Source of the DNA: Laribacter hongkongensis DSM 14985
GTDB lineage: Bacteria > Pseudomonadota > Gammaproteobacteria > Burkholderiales > Aquaspirillaceae
Assembly: GCF_000423285.1 (NCBI RefSeq)
Contig: NZ_AUHR01000012.1
Span: 27,101 to 91,100 of the forward strand
DNA length: 64,000 nucleotides
Direction: 5' to 3'
Position 1 is the stretch's first letter; each line of letters begins with the position of its first letter. Both the position numbers and the translations under genes were made by a program. This document shows, piece after piece, positions 1-9,528 of this stretch. The notes under the pieces are model-generated. The model was not told the DNA's origin and made no database searches. It saw only the letters and a list, made by a program, of their open reading frames with translations.

Positions 1-2213
1 GCGACGGCCTGGTCGTACAGCGGGTCGCTCTCGCTGTCCTCGCTGCCGCCTTCTCCGCTGCCAAAGCCGGGAATGTCGCCGCCCACGCTCTGGGCAGTTT
101 CGCTGGCGGCTTCGCCGGTCAGGATGCCTTCGACGTAGTCCGGCTCGCCCGTGGTCTTGAGGTATTCCACCACCCGGTGTACTTCGTCGTCGGCGACAAA
201 GGCGCCGTGGGCCCGCAGCGGGTAGCCGGAGCCCGGCGGCAGGTAGAGCATGTCGCCTTGGCCCAGCAGGGTTTCCGCACCCATCTGGTCAAGGATGGTG
301 CGGCTGTCGACCTTGCTGGACACCTGGAAGGCAATGCGGGTCGGAATGTTGGCCTTGATCAGGCCGGTGATCACGTCCACCGACGGACGCTGGGTGGCGA
401 GGATCAGGTGGATGCCGGCTGCGCGGGCCTTTTGCGCCAGCCGGGCGATCAGCTCTTCGATCTTCTTGCCGGCCACCATCATCAGGTCGGCCAGCTCGTC
501 GATCAGCACCACGATCACCGGCAGGGTGTCGAGCGGCTCGGGAGCATCCGGGGTCAGGCTGAACGGATTGGGCAGTTTTTCGCCCTTTTTGGCCGCGTCG
601 CGGATTTTCTGGTTGTAGCCCGCGAGGTTGCGCACGCCGAGCTTGGACATCTGGCGATAGCGCTTTTCCATTTCCGCCACGCACCAGTTGAGCGCGTTGG
701 CGGCCTGTTTCATGTCGGTCACCACCGGTGCCAGCAGGTGCGGAATGTCCTCGTAGACCGACATTTCCAGCATCTTCGGGTCGACCATGATCAGGCGCAC
801 TTCTTCGGGTGTGGCACGGTAGAGCAGTGACAGGATCATGGCGTTGATCGCCACCGACTTGCCCGAACCGGTGGTACCGGCCACCAGTACATGCGGCATC
901 TTGGCCAGATCCGCCACCACCGGCTTGCCGGCAATGTCCTTGCCCAGCACCACGGTCAGCTTGCTGGCCGCATTCTGGTAGGTGTCGGCACCGATGATTT
1001 CCGACAGGCGCACGATCTGGCGTTTGGCATTGGGCAGCTCCAGTCCCATGTAGGTCTTGCCGGGGATGGTTTCCACCACCCGGATGCTGACCAGGCCCAG
1101 CGCACGGGCCAGGTCCTTCATCAGGTTGACGATCTGCGCGCCTTTCACGCCCACGGCCGGCTCGATTTCGTAGCGGGTGATCACCGGCCCCGGATAGGCG
1201 GCAATCACCTTCACTTCCACGCCAAAATCGGCCAGCTTGCGCTCGATCAGGCGCGAGGTGTATTCGATGGTGTCGGCACTGACGCCTTCCTGCGAAGCCG
1301 GCGGAGCGGTCAGCAGCGACAGGGTCGGCAGCTCGGCTTCGGCGGCCGTATTGCTGGCGCAGGCAACCGGTTTGGGTGCCGGCTCGAACAATGTGTGCTG
1401 TTGCGGCTCGCGGCGCTTTTCTTCCTGCTTCGCCACCTTGGGTGACAACGGGATTTCCAGCAACGGCGGCTCGATGCGGACCGGCGGCTTGTCATCCTGC
1501 TTGCGCTTTTCTTCCTTGACGCTGGCATCGCGCTCGCGTGCCTGCTGGCGGCCGATCTTGCGGTCTTCGCGGGCTTCCCAGCTGTTCTTGGCCCACAGCA
1601 GCCCTTCTTCGATACGGGTGCCGATCTTTTCCATCAGGTCCAGCCACGACAGGCCGGTAAACAGGGAAATGCCGATGGCCCAGACCAGCAGCAACAGCAT
1701 GGTGGCGCCGGCAAAGCCGATGAACTGCTGTAGTCCCAGCCCGACAAAGCGTCCGAGCAGCCCGCCGGGAGCCAGCGGCAGGTTGATGTCGAGGCTGTAA
1801 AAGCGGATGGCTTCGAAACCGCTGGAAGCAACGAGGATCATGACAAAGCCGGTCGAGGCAATGGCCGTGACCTTGTCGAGTGCCGGGGACACCCGGCGGA
1901 TGTTGCGGTAGCCCCAGAGCACGATCGCACCGCAGAACACCACCAGCCACCAGGCCGACAGGCCGAACAGGTAAAGCAGCATGTCTGACAGGTAGGCACC
2001 GAGGGTGCCGCCCCAGTTGCCGATGGCCGGGTGGCCGCCGATGCTGTGCGACCACGACGGATCGGCGGGCGAGTAGCTGGCCAGGATCAGGACGAAGTAT
2101 ACCGCCGCGGCCACCATGACCAGCCACCAGGCTTCTTGCAGCAGGTTGGCGAGCCGGGGCGGCAGCGGGGTGGACGAATTCTTGACGACCGGTTTGCGTT
2201 TGAACAGGCGCAT
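1..2213 (-). CDS. ftsK: DNA translocase FtsK (C-terminus cut by window edge)
   Basis: Septum-anchored hexameric DNA pump that clears and aligns the chromosome terminus during division. The reading frame opens with ATG at 2213 and stays open to base 1 (737 codons visible). The first ~160 residues hold several membrane segments. A proline/charge-rich linker follows, then the RecA-like motor with Walker A GTTGSGKS at residues 446-453 and Walker B VLIDELAD. The last visible residues, around DPLYDQAV, are where the DNA-reading gamma winged helix normally begins, so that domain lies outside the window. A TATAAT -10 box sits 29 bases upstream of the start. The linker is short compared with E. coli FtsK. 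Identity is clear. Confidence 0.96.
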   Translation of the reverse strand, partial: MRLFKRKPVVKNSSTPLPPRLANLLQEAWWLVMVAAAVYFVLILASYSPADPSWSHSIGGHPAIGNWGGTLGAYLSDMLLYLFGLSAWWLVVFCGAIVLWGYRNIRRVSPALDKVTAIASTGFVMILVASSGFEAIRFYSLDINLPLAPGGLLGRFVGLGLQQFIGFAGATMLLLLVWAIGISLFTGLSWLDLMEKIGTRIEEGLLWAKNSWEAREDRKIGRQQARERDASVKEEKRKQDDKPPVRIEPPLLEIPLSPKVAKQEEKRREPQQHTLFEPAPKPVACASNTAAEAELPTLSLLTAPPASQEGVSADTIEYTSRLIERKLADFGVEVKVIAAYPGPVITRYEIEPAVGVKGAQIVNLMKDLARALGLVSIRVVETIPGKTYMGLELPNAKRQIVRLSEIIGADTYQNAASKLTVVLGKDIAGKPVVADLAKMPHVLVAGTTGSGKSVAINAMILSLLYRATPEEVRLIMVDPKMLEMSVYEDIPHLLAPVVTDMKQAANALNWCVAEMEKRYRQMSKLGVRNLAGYNQKIRDAAKKGEKLPNPFSLTPDAPEPLDTLPVIVVLIDELADLMMVAGKKIEELIARLAQKARAAGIHLILATQRPSVDVITGLIKANIPTRIAFQVSSKVDSRTILDQMGAETLLGQGDMLYLPPGSGYPLRAHGAFVADDEVHRVVEYLKTTGEPDYVEGILTGEAASETAQSVGGDIPGFGSGEGGSEDSESDPLYDQAV

Positions 2214-2241
2214 TGTGTTCGTGGTTAGCCTTGATGCGACG

Positions 2242-2247
2242 ATTATA
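2242..2247 (-). promoter_or_regulatory. -10 box of the ftsK promoter
   Basis: On the minus strand this reads TATAAT, a perfect sigma-70 -10 hexamer, predicting a start near 2235. No good -35 hexamer is seen at 16-18 bases. The -35 zone overlaps the left arm of the inverted repeat at 2256-2297. Confidence 0.45.
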
Positions 2248-2255
2248 TAAGCGGG

Positions 2256-2297
2256 AATCCGGGTAAATCAGTTTGCCGGGGCGACTTTACCCGGATT
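2256..2297. repeat. 12-bp perfect inverted repeat between anmK and ftsK
   Basis: AATCCGGGTAAA (2256-2267) and its exact complement TTTACCCGGATT (2286-2297) are separated by 18 bases. The repeat begins 25 bases after the anmK stop and overlaps the -35 zone of the ftsK promoter. No T-run follows on the minus strand, so it is not a standard intrinsic terminator. It may be an operator or an mRNA 3'-end hairpin. Confidence 0.6.
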
Positions 2298-2322
2298 GGG
2301 TGGTATCGGCATGGCAAACGCA

Positions 2323-3441
2323 TCAACGGGGATGAACGGCGCCCAGCACCCGCAGGCCGGCTGCGCCGGTGACGGCGGGCAGGTTGCCGGCCTCGCGGCA
2401 CAGGCAGGCGCGTGCCAGCCACGCAAACGCCAGCCCCTCCACCCACTGCGCCGGCACTCCCAGTTCATCGGTACCGGCAAGACGCACGGCCGGTCCCAGT
2501 GCCTGGGCCAGATCGGCCAGCAGCAGCGGGTTGAACGCACCGCCACCGCAGACGTACACGGCGGCCACGCCAGGCGTGCAGGCGAGAATGGCGTCGGCGG
2601 CACTGCGGGCTGTCAGCAGCGTCAGCGTGCGTGCCACGTCGGCCGGCCGCTCGCTGCCATCGAGATGCTGCGCCAGCCAGTCGAGGGAAAACAGGTCGCG
2701 TCCGGTGCTTTTGGGTGCCGGCAGGGCCAGGTAAGGCTCGGCCAGCAGGCGTTCGAGCAGGGCCGGCAACGGCTGTCCTTGCGCCGCCCAGGCACCGTTT
2801 TCATCAAACGGGCGATGCAGGTGGTGCTGGCACCAGGCGTCCAGCAGCATGTTGCCGGGGCCGGTGTCGAATCCGCACACCGGCTGACCGGGTACAAGGC
2901 GCGTCAGGTTGGCGATGCCGCCGATGTTCAGCACCACCCGGGCTTCGGTGGCGCTGGCAAACACCGCCTGATGGAATGCGGGCACCAATGGTGCGCCCTG
3001 GCCGCCGGCGGCGATGTCGCGGCTGCGGAAATCGGCCACCACGTCGATGCCGCACAGCTCGGCCAGCCGCGCCGGCGCATTGAGCTGCACGGTATAGCCG
3101 GCATGCGGGGCATGGCGGACGGTCTGGCCGTGGCAGCCGACCGCGGCAATCTGCCCGGCGGCCAGGCCGGCCTTGCGCAGGACCGCCTCCACCGCTTCGG
3201 CGTACAGCTGTGCCAGTTCGAGTGCCAGCAGCTGGCTGCGGGTGATTTCGTCGTGTCCCGGTGTTTGCAGGGCCAGCAGGGCGGTCCGCAAGGTCGCCGG
3301 GTAAGGGCAGGCGGCATGCGCCAGTGCCTGTGGCGTGGCTCCGGAGAAACCGGCCAGCACGGCGTCCACACCATCCATGCTGGTGCCGGACATCAGGCCG
3401 ATGTAATAGCCGCTGGCTGCGGACTCGATAACGCTGGACAT
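2323..3441 (-). CDS. anmK: anhydro-N-acetylmuramic acid kinase
   Basis: Cytosolic sugar kinase that opens the 1,6-anhydro ring of anhydro-MurNAc and phosphorylates it to MurNAc-6-phosphate, a step in recycling of cell-wall fragments. The 372-residue product has the usual family length. It shows the N-terminal phosphate-binding signature GLMSGTSMDGVD and the ASKHA-fold segments FDTGPGNMLLD and VYVCGGGAFNP. ATG at 3441 is the natural start; its Shine-Dalgarno lies in the 3' arm of a strong hairpin (3447-3470). The gene follows an M23 cell-wall endopeptidase on the same strand, a fitting neighbour for a peptidoglycan recycling enzyme. Confidence 0.95.
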   Translation of the reverse strand: MSSVIESAASGYYIGLMSGTSMDGVDAVLAGFSGATPQALAHAACPYPATLRTALLALQTPGHDEITRSQLLALELAQLYAEAVEAVLRKAGLAAGQIAAVGCHGQTVRHAPHAGYTVQLNAPARLAELCGIDVVADFRSRDIAAGGQGAPLVPAFHQAVFASATEARVVLNIGGIANLTRLVPGQPVCGFDTGPGNMLLDAWCQHHLHRPFDENGAWAAQGQPLPALLERLLAEPYLALPAPKSTGRDLFSLDWLAQHLDGSERPADVARTLTLLTARSAADAILACTPGVAAVYVCGGGAFNPLLLADLAQALGPAVRLAGTDELGVPAQWVEGLAFAWLARACLCREAGNLPAVTGAAGLRVLGAVHPR

Positions 3442-3446
3442 GCAAA

Positions 3447-3470
3447 CGCCCCGTGGGTCAAGACGGGGCG
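3447..3470 (-). terminator. 8-bp GC hairpin between the M23 peptidase gene and anmK
   Basis: CGCCCCGT and ACGGGGCG pair across an 8-base loop. On the minus strand the hairpin begins 25 bases after the endopeptidase stop and is followed by TTTGCATG, where ATG is the anmK start. The 3' arm contains the GGGGCG that would serve as the anmK ribosome site. It may terminate or attenuate transcription, or hide the anmK ribosome site. Confidence 0.5.
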
Positions 3471-3495
3471 ATTGTAGCGGGAGCCGCTGGCCGGG

Positions 3496-4830
3496 TCAGT
3501 CGATGCGTGCCAGCACGCTGCCTTCGGGCAGCTTGGCCACGACATTCATCTGCCGCTGGAAGGCGACGTTCTGCGTGCGGAACTTGCCCAGCTGCGCCAC
3601 CGACAGCGACGGCGTCGGCAGGGCGTGCACGGTCGGATCGACCGGCGTGCCGGCCACGCGCAGTTCGAAGTGCAGGTGCGGACCGGTGGAACGGCCGGTG
3701 GAACCGACGTAGCCGATGATGTCGCCGGCCTTGACGGTCTGGCCGGCCTTGAACTTGCCGAAACGGCTCATGTGCGCATACACGGTGTCGTAGCGGTTGG
3801 CGTGGCGCAGGGTGATCACGTTGCCGTAGCCACCGTCACGGCGCACGTCCAGCACCTTGCCGTCGGCGGCGGCGCGGATCGGCGTGCCGCTGCTGGCAGC
3901 GTAATCAATGCCGGCGTGCTTGCGGATGCTGCGCAGGATCGGATGGCGGCGGAAGCCGAAGCCGGAGCTGACGCGGGCCCCGTCGACCGGGCGGGCGTCA
4001 AAGCCCTTTTTCAGCGCCTTGCCGGCGGCATCGTAGTAGCTGCCGGATTCAGCGTCATGCGCAAAGTAAAAGGCGCTCCAGCGCTGGTCGCCACGGCGGA
4101 CTTCGGCGCCGAGCACCCGGCCGGCGCCCATGTCTTCCCCGTCGAAATACAGGGTCTCGTACACCACGTCCACGCTGTCGCCGGACTTGAGCGTGTTGAG
4201 GTTCACCTGGTCGCCGAAGATTTCCTGCAACTGGGTACGCACGTCGCCGGGCAGGCCGGCGCGACGGCTGGAAGCGGCAAAGCTGTCGCTGATGCGGATG
4301 GCGCGCGGGGTTTCGATGGCGGCGGTTTCCACGGCGTCGGCGCTGATGCCCCAGTCGCCCTGGCCGTTCTTGCGGATGCTGACGAGGTTCTGTTCGCCGT
4401 TGCGGTCGTCGCGCAGGTAGCGGATGGCAAAAAGCTCGCCGCTGTCGTTGGTTTCGATGTGCAGGGTGGCGCCGGCCGGCAGGCTCAGGAGCTCGCGGCC
4501 GATCTTGCCCTTGGCCAGAAAGCGCATGGTTTCGCCGACACTGACACCCTGACGCTGCATGACGCTGGAGAGCGTGTCGCCGCGCTGGATGGTGTCGGCC
4601 CGCCAGTAGCGCGCGCCGCTTGGTGCCGGGATGGTAAACGCCGGCAGGGCCAGTGTTTCGGTCAGGGTTTCCACCGGGGGCAGGGGGGTCGAGGCATCGG
4701 TGGAAACGGCAAAAGCGGTAGCCGCGCCGGTCAGCGGCAACAGGGCCGCCAGGGCAAACCATCCGGCATGGGATACATGCAGGCTGGCAAGGGCTTTTTG
4801 CGGGAGGTCAAGCAGTTTGCGATAATTCAT
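3496..4830 (-). CDS. M23-family peptidoglycan DD-endopeptidase (MepM/YebA-like)
   Basis: Predicted periplasmic zinc endopeptidase that cuts peptide cross-links in murein. ATG at 4830 gives 444 residues; the open frame reaches 4986, but the extra residues do not resemble a secreted protein start. A hydrophobic segment, FALAALLPLTGAATAFAV, follows ~25 residues in and should act as a signal anchor. A LysM/OapA-like segment (IQRGDTLSSVMQRQGVS) comes next. The C-terminal LytM domain has the metal ligands in HAGIDYA and HLHFEL. A stem-loop in the 5' leader (4889-4915) precedes it. Gene names differ between genera, so none is assigned. Confidence 0.88.
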   Translation of the reverse strand: MNYRKLLDLPQKALASLHVSHAGWFALAALLPLTGAATAFAVSTDASTPLPPVETLTETLALPAFTIPAPSGARYWRADTIQRGDTLSSVMQRQGVSVGETMRFLAKGKIGRELLSLPAGATLHIETNDSGELFAIRYLRDDRNGEQNLVSIRKNGQGDWGISADAVETAAIETPRAIRISDSFAASSRRAGLPGDVRTQLQEIFGDQVNLNTLKSGDSVDVVYETLYFDGEDMGAGRVLGAEVRRGDQRWSAFYFAHDAESGSYYDAAGKALKKGFDARPVDGARVSSGFGFRRHPILRSIRKHAGIDYAASSGTPIRAAADGKVLDVRRDGGYGNVITLRHANRYDTVYAHMSRFGKFKAGQTVKAGDIIGYVGSTGRSTGPHLHFELRVAGTPVDPTVHALPTPSLSVAQLGKFRTQNVAFQRQMNVVAKLPEGSVLARID

Positions 4831-4888
4831 TTTTTTGCGAAGTGCGCCGGCAGCGCAAAGGCAGTGCCGGCGGGGCTTAACAGACAAA

Positions 4889-4915
4889 TGTGGCTGTCCT
4901 GGCAAGGCAGCCACA
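4889..4915 (-). other. stem-loop in the leader of the M23 peptidase gene
   Basis: TGTGGCTG and CAGCCACA form an 8-bp stem with an 11-base loop, 58 bases upstream of the endopeptidase start. No known riboswitch or T-box motif is seen, and its role is unknown. Confidence 0.4.
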
Positions 4916-5052
4916 CTGGCAATGGAGGCAATAGACGGCGGCAATTGTAGCGAAATCGCCTTGGGGCGGAAACCCGCATTTGTCACACTATTGCCAGTAA
5001 ATCAGTCGCTTAACCGGAGCTTATCCGGCAGGTGGAAGAGAGGAAAAACAAG

Positions 5053-5460
5053 GTGGAAGAGCGCAAAAACATGCGGGAACTCTTGCTGTTTCTGGGCCGG
5101 ATCGTCTGGATCTTCGTGATGGTATCGGGCTGGGTACTGCTGTTCGGACTGGGCTGGATGTACTTCACCTATGTCAAACCGCACTACGACGAGGCGCGTG
5201 ACATGCGCCAGGCGTTCGAGCAGGCCGTGGTGGCCGGCGCCGACCTGCCGGCCTTGCAGGCCCGCTTCGTGCCGGCGCCCGACGGCAAGAAGTCGCCGGT
5301 GGCGCCGCCTGAAGTCGAACAGGTTCCGCCGCAGTACGCCGGTGGCGTGCCGCGTTACGTATTGCGCTGGCAGCGCACCGATGCGCCTCTGGCCGCGCTG
5401 GGCGTGGTGTTCCACTTCAGCGCCATCGCGCCGCATGCCGACATGGGAGCCGAGCGTTGA
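5053..5460 (+). CDS. small inner-membrane protein of unknown function
   Basis: About 135 residues with one strong membrane segment near the N-terminus (IVWIFVMVSGWVLLFGLGWM), then a soluble, probably periplasmic tail of ~100 residues containing a proline-rich stretch. I do not recognise a family. The start is uncertain: GTG at 5053 is preceded by AGAGGAA at a good distance, GTG at 5032 opens the frame earlier and duplicates the same first codons, and ATG at 5071 lies just before the membrane helix. The stop overlaps the start of the RpfE-like gene (TTGA), so the two are translationally coupled. Confidence 0.7.
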   Translation: MEERKNMRELLLFLGRIVWIFVMVSGWVLLFGLGWMYFTYVKPHYDEARDMRQAFEQAVVAGADLPALQARFVPAPDGKKSPVAPPEVEQVPPQYAGGVPRYVLRWQRTDAPLAALGVVFHFSAIAPHADMGAER

Positions 5461-6464
5461 AACTGACCGTCCTGCTGCCGGGCCTGGCCTGGCCGGATGC
5501 CGACACGCTGGAGGCGGCTACCGACGGTCTGGTCCTGCCCGAGCTGTCGTGGCTCCTGGCGCGGGCCGCGCGCACGCCACTGGAACAGGACGCCGACCAG
5601 GTTCTGGCCCAGCAGTTCGGACTGGGCTACACGCCGGTTGCACGGGTGGCCGGGCTGGCCGATGGGCTGGAAACCCGTCAGGGCTACTGGCTGCGCATCG
5701 ACCCGGTCTACCTGCGTGCCGAGCGCGAGGCGCTGGTGCTGGCCGACAGCGGGGTGATGAGCATCTCGCAGCAGGAGGCCGACCGGCTGGTGGATTCGCT
5801 CAACCGGTTTTTTGCCGAAGACGGCCTGCGCTTTCATGCGCCGGTGCCGGACCGCTGGTATCTCGAAGGCCGCCAGCCATGGCGGGCCGAATTCACCCGG
5901 CTGGAAGCCGTGATCGGCGAAAATGTCGATACCCACCTGCCGCGTGGCGAAACCGCCCTGCTGTGGCACCGCTGGCTCAACGAGCTGCAAATGCTGCTGT
6001 TTTCGCAGGCAGTCAATGCCGAGCGCGAAGGCGCCGGTGAGCTGCCGATCAACAGCGTCTGGCCGTGGGGTGACGGCGACTGGCCCAACAAGCTGGCTCA
6101 CCGCTTTGACACCGTGCTGGCCGACGATGCTTTTGCCTGCGGTCTGGCCCGGCTGTCCGGTGCCCGGCTGGAGGCGGCGCCGCATGCCTTTGACGGCATG
6201 CGCGACGTGCCCGGCCGGCGGGTGCTGGTCCAGCTTGACCGTCTGGTCGGTGCATCGCAATACCGCGATGCCTTTGGCTGGCGCGAGCACCTCGAGGCAC
6301 TGGAGACCGACTGGTTTGCCCCGCTGCGGCTGATGCTGACCGCCGATGGTCTCGAAGAGCTGACCCTGCTGGCGCCGGGACGCCGCGGCTTTGCCGCCAC
6401 CGTGCGGCCTTCGGCGTACTGGCGTTTCTGGCGCGGCCGGCCCGCGCTGTCCACCTTGTTGTAG
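5457..6464 (+). CDS. RpfE-like conserved protein upstream of recJ
   Basis: Protein of 335 residues resembling the RpfE-type family (COG4255), which stands next to recJ in Xanthomonas and many betaproteobacteria and has distant similarity to cofactor-independent phosphoglycerate mutases. Family-like features are the opening LLPGLAWPD, the central WYLEGRQPW and SVWPWGDGDWP. Its biochemical role is not established; the Xanthomonas name comes from a pathogenicity-factor locus. The start is a TTG at 5457 overlapping the previous stop. The gene ends 29 bases before recJ, suggesting co-transcription. Confidence 0.75.
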   Translation: MKLTVLLPGLAWPDADTLEAATDGLVLPELSWLLARAARTPLEQDADQVLAQQFGLGYTPVARVAGLADGLETRQGYWLRIDPVYLRAEREALVLADSGVMSISQQEADRLVDSLNRFFAEDGLRFHAPVPDRWYLEGRQPWRAEFTRLEAVIGENVDTHLPRGETALLWHRWLNELQMLLFSQAVNAEREGAGELPINSVWPWGDGDWPNKLAHRFDTVLADDAFACGLARLSGARLEAAPHAFDGMRDVPGRRVLVQLDRLVGASQYRDAFGWREHLEALETDWFAPLRLMLTADGLEELTLLAPGRRGFAATVRPSAYWRFWRGRPALSTLL

Positions 6465-6493
6465 TCCGGCCCTGTGGCCGCAGATGGTTGTCC

Positions 6494-8185
6494 ATGACTC
6501 TGATTGTTTCCCGCAGTGCCCCTGACGGCGTGGTTGCCGCCCTGACCGGCGACGGCGTGTCGCCCCTGATGGCGCGCCTGTTTGCCGCCCGTGGCATCGA
6601 ACACGCCAGCCAGCTGGATGCCGGGCTGGCCCGGCTGATCCCGTTTTCCCGGCTCCGCAATGCCGAGGCCATGGCCCGGCGACTGGCCGACGCCATCGCC
6701 CGGCGCGAGCGCCTGCTGGTGGTGGCTGACTACGATGCCGACGGCGCCACTGCCTGCGCCCTGGCGGTCAAGGGCCTGCGGGCCTTTGGCGCCACGGTGG
6801 ATTTCATCGTTCCCAACCGCTTCGAGTACGGCTACGGCCTGACGCCGGAGATTGTCGGGCTGGCGGCCGAACGTGCCCCTGACATCCTGCTGACGGTCGA
6901 CAACGGCATTGCCAGCGTGGCCGGCGTCAACGCCGCGCGCGCGCTCGGCATGGAAGTGCTGGTGACCGACCACCACCTGCCGGGCGACGAGTTGCCCGAG
7001 GCGCTGATCGTCAACCCCAACCAGCCCGGCTGCGACTTTCCTTCCAAGCATCTGGCCGGCTGCGGCGTGATGTTCTACGTGCTGATGGCCCTGCGTGCCG
7101 AGCTGCGCGCCCGCGGTGCCTTTGCGGCCGGAGGCGAGCCGAACCTGGCGCAATGGCTGGACCTGGTGGCACTGGGGACGGTGGCCGACGTGGTGCGGCT
7201 GGACGACAACAACCGCATCCTGGTCGAGCAGGGGCTGCGGCGCATGCGCGGCGGACGGGCATCTCCGGGCATCGCGGCACTGTTTGCCGCCAGCGGCCGC
7301 CCGATCGCCAAGGCCTCAAGCTTTGACCTTGGCTTCATGCTCGGGCCGCGCCTGAATGCTGCCGGCCGGCTGGACGACATGACCTTCGGCATCGAAATGC
7401 TGCTGGCCGAGCGCGAGGACAGCGCCCTGGAGATGGCGCGCGAGCTGGACCGCATGAACCGTACCCGGCGCGAGATCGAGCACGGCATGCAGGACGAGGC
7501 CACGCTGCAACTGGCCGGCTTTGATCCGGCCGAGCGCTTTACCCTGTCGCTTTACCGCGATGACTGGCACCAGGGCGTGGTCGGGATTGTCGCCTCGCGC
7601 CTCAAGGACCGCTTTCACCGGCCGGCCATCGTGTTTGCACCGGGCGATGCCGGCGAGATCAAGGGCTCGGGGCGCTCGATCGCCGGTTTTCACCTGCGCG
7701 ATGCGCTGGACTTGGTCAGCAAGCGCGAGCCGGGCCTGATCCGCAAGTTCGGCGGGCACGCCATGGCCGCCGGCCTGACGGTGCTGGAAGCCGACCTGCC
7801 GCGATTTTCGGCGGCATTCGAGCAGGTGGCGCGCGAGTGGCTGGACGAAGCGGCCCTGACCCGGCGCATCGAAACCGACGGTGCGCTGGCCGTGACCGAA
7901 CTGGCGCTCGACACTGCGCGCGAGCTGGCGCTGACCGTGTGGGGGCAGGGCTTTCCGCCGCCGAGTTTTAGCGACGTGTTCCGGGTGCTGGAGCAGCGCA
8001 TTGTCGGCGGCAAGCACCTGAAGCTGACGCTGGGCAAGGACGGCGGTGAATTCGAGGCCATGCTGTTCAACCACAGCGAATTCCTGCCCGAGCGCATCGA
8101 CGCGGTGTTCCGCCTCAATGTCAACGAATGGCGCGGGGTCGAGCTGATGCAGCTCTACATCGACCACTGGCGCGCGGCGGCCTGA
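6494..8185 (+). CDS. recJ: single-stranded-DNA-specific exonuclease RecJ
   Basis: 5'-3' exonuclease acting in RecF-pathway recombination and mismatch repair. The DHH phosphoesterase core shows DYDADGATA and TDHHLPG; the DHHA1 domain shows GGHAMAAG; a C-terminal OB-fold region follows. At 563 residues it matches the family length. ATG at 6494 is chosen over the upstream TTG at 6488, and neither has a strong ribosome site. It is convergent with bluB, whose stop lies 15 bases away, and no clear terminator separates them. Confidence 0.96.
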   Translation: MTLIVSRSAPDGVVAALTGDGVSPLMARLFAARGIEHASQLDAGLARLIPFSRLRNAEAMARRLADAIARRERLLVVADYDADGATACALAVKGLRAFGATVDFIVPNRFEYGYGLTPEIVGLAAERAPDILLTVDNGIASVAGVNAARALGMEVLVTDHHLPGDELPEALIVNPNQPGCDFPSKHLAGCGVMFYVLMALRAELRARGAFAAGGEPNLAQWLDLVALGTVADVVRLDDNNRILVEQGLRRMRGGRASPGIAALFAASGRPIAKASSFDLGFMLGPRLNAAGRLDDMTFGIEMLLAEREDSALEMARELDRMNRTRREIEHGMQDEATLQLAGFDPAERFTLSLYRDDWHQGVVGIVASRLKDRFHRPAIVFAPGDAGEIKGSGRSIAGFHLRDALDLVSKREPGLIRKFGGHAMAAGLTVLEADLPRFSAAFEQVAREWLDEAALTRRIETDGALAVTELALDTARELALTVWGQGFPPPSFSDVFRVLEQRIVGGKHLKLTLGKDGGEFEAMLFNHSEFLPERIDAVFRLNVNEWRGVELMQLYIDHWRAAA

Positions 8186-8200
8186 GCCGCCGGCGGGAGG

Positions 8201-8872
8201 TCAGTAGGCGCTGGGGGTGGGGCCGGCGCCGTCGGGCCAGCCGTTTTCGAACAGGATGTCGTCCAGCGGCAGCCGGGCGCCGAAGCCGGCATCCTCGAAC
8301 TGCGGGCGCGGGTAAAAGGCATCCACCGGCCCGAGGCACAGGACGGCAATCGGCCGGGCGCCGGTGGGCAGTGCCAGCCGTGCCGCGAGCCGCGCCGGCT
8401 CGAAAAACGACACCCAGCCCATGCCGATGCCTTCGGCACGGGCTGCCAGCCACAGGTTCTGGATGGCGCAGGCGGCCGAGGCCAGCGCCATGTCCGGCAT
8501 GGTGCGGCGGCCGATGATGTGGCGGCCGTCGTCCGGCATCAGCACCGAGACCAGCAGTTCCGAGCATTCGCGGATGCCCTCGATCTTGAGGCGCAGGAAT
8601 TCGGCCTGCCGGCTGGGCAGCGTGGCCGCAGTCTGCTGGCGTTCGACCTCCACTTCGGCATGGATGGCCAGCCGCAGGGCCGGGTCGGTGATGCGGATGA
8701 AGCGCCACGGCTGCATGTAGCCGACCGACGGCGCGAGCCGGGCGGCTTCGAGCAGGCGTTCGAGCTGGCCGGCCTCAAGCGGGGTGCCGTTGAAGTGGCG
8801 CATGTCGCGCCGTTCGCGGATGGCGCGCCACAGGCCTTGCTGTTCGGCCGGGTCAAAGGCTGCGGAGTTCAT
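8201..8872 (-). CDS. bluB: 5,6-dimethylbenzimidazole synthase BluB
   Basis: Flavin-destroying nitroreductase-fold enzyme that converts reduced FMN to 5,6-dimethylbenzimidazole, the lower ligand of cobalamin. Of the nitroreductase families it fits BluB best: PSVGYMQPWRF, LKIEGIREC, AIQNLWLAARAEGIGMGWVS and the C-terminal LPLDDILFENGW match the BluB pattern. The length of 223 residues is typical. ATG at 8872 overlaps the stop of the TetR gene (ATGA), so translation is coupled. No other cobalamin gene is nearby. A general nitroreductase role cannot be excluded from sequence alone. Confidence 0.85.
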   Translation of the reverse strand: MNSAAFDPAEQQGLWRAIRERRDMRHFNGTPLEAGQLERLLEAARLAPSVGYMQPWRFIRITDPALRLAIHAEVEVERQQTAATLPSRQAEFLRLKIEGIRECSELLVSVLMPDDGRHIIGRRTMPDMALASAACAIQNLWLAARAEGIGMGWVSFFEPARLAARLALPTGARPIAVLCLGPVDAFYPRPQFEDAGFGARLPLDDILFENGWPDGAGPTPSAY

Positions 8873-9510
8873 TGGTAGCGGGCAATCAGGCTGCGGAAAG
8901 TGGGCAGGTAGCTTTCTGCAATATAGGGCTTGAACAGCGCCAGTACCTGGACGGCTCCCCGCCGGCCGGCCGCTTCGGTGATCGGCTCCCTGGGGCGGGC
9001 GGTTTCTTCGAAGGCAAACCAGAATTTCGCCACCAGCCAGATGTTGGTGACCAGTGGTTCGATGTCTTCCTCGTCGATGTGCACGAGCCCGATGCGGGTG
9101 AATTCGCGGAACAGGCCGATCAGGCGTTCTTCGAGGTCGGTGTGGATGAACTGGTGGTATTCCGACTGCATTTGCGGATTGCGGGCCAGCAGGCCCGGCA
9201 GGTCGTAGAACATGAAGCGGAACTGCCACATGGCCTGGAACACCGTGTCGAGGTACGGCTCGAGGTCGGCCACCGAGATGTCGCGGTCGGTCGGCGCGGC
9301 CAGCCGTTCGGACAGGAAGGCTTTGTAGCGCAGGAAGATCTGGTAAACGATCTCTTCCTTGTTGCGGAAGTGGTAGTACAGGTTACCGGGGCTGATGCCC
9401 AGGTGTGCGGCAATGTGGTTGGTGGTGGTCGACCGCTCGCCCTGTTCGTTGAACAGGACCAGGCTCTCGGCAATGATGCGGTCGTAGGTTTTGAGGCGCG
9501 GCTTTTTCAT
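8869..9510 (-). CDS. TetR-family transcriptional regulator
   Basis: A 213-residue regulator with an N-terminal TetR helix-turn-helix (TTTNHIAAHLGISPGNLYYHFRNKEEI, approximately residues 27-52) and an all-helical ligand domain typical of the family. The ligand is unknown. It lies 18 bases after the mscS stop, and its own stop overlaps the bluB start, so it is probably part of a prfC-mscS-tetR-bluB transcript. Regulators of this type often control neighbouring genes, so the operon may be autoregulated, but no operator was identified. Confidence 0.9.
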   Translation of the reverse strand: MKKPRLKTYDRIIAESLVLFNEQGERSTTTNHIAAHLGISPGNLYYHFRNKEEIVYQIFLRYKAFLSERLAAPTDRDISVADLEPYLDTVFQAMWQFRFMFYDLPGLLARNPQMQSEYHQFIHTDLEERLIGLFREFTRIGLVHIDEEDIEPLVTNIWLVAKFWFAFEETARPREPITEAAGRRGAVQVLALFKPYIAESYLPTFRSLIARYQ

Positions 9511-9528
9511 GCGGAGGCGGCAGTTCGG

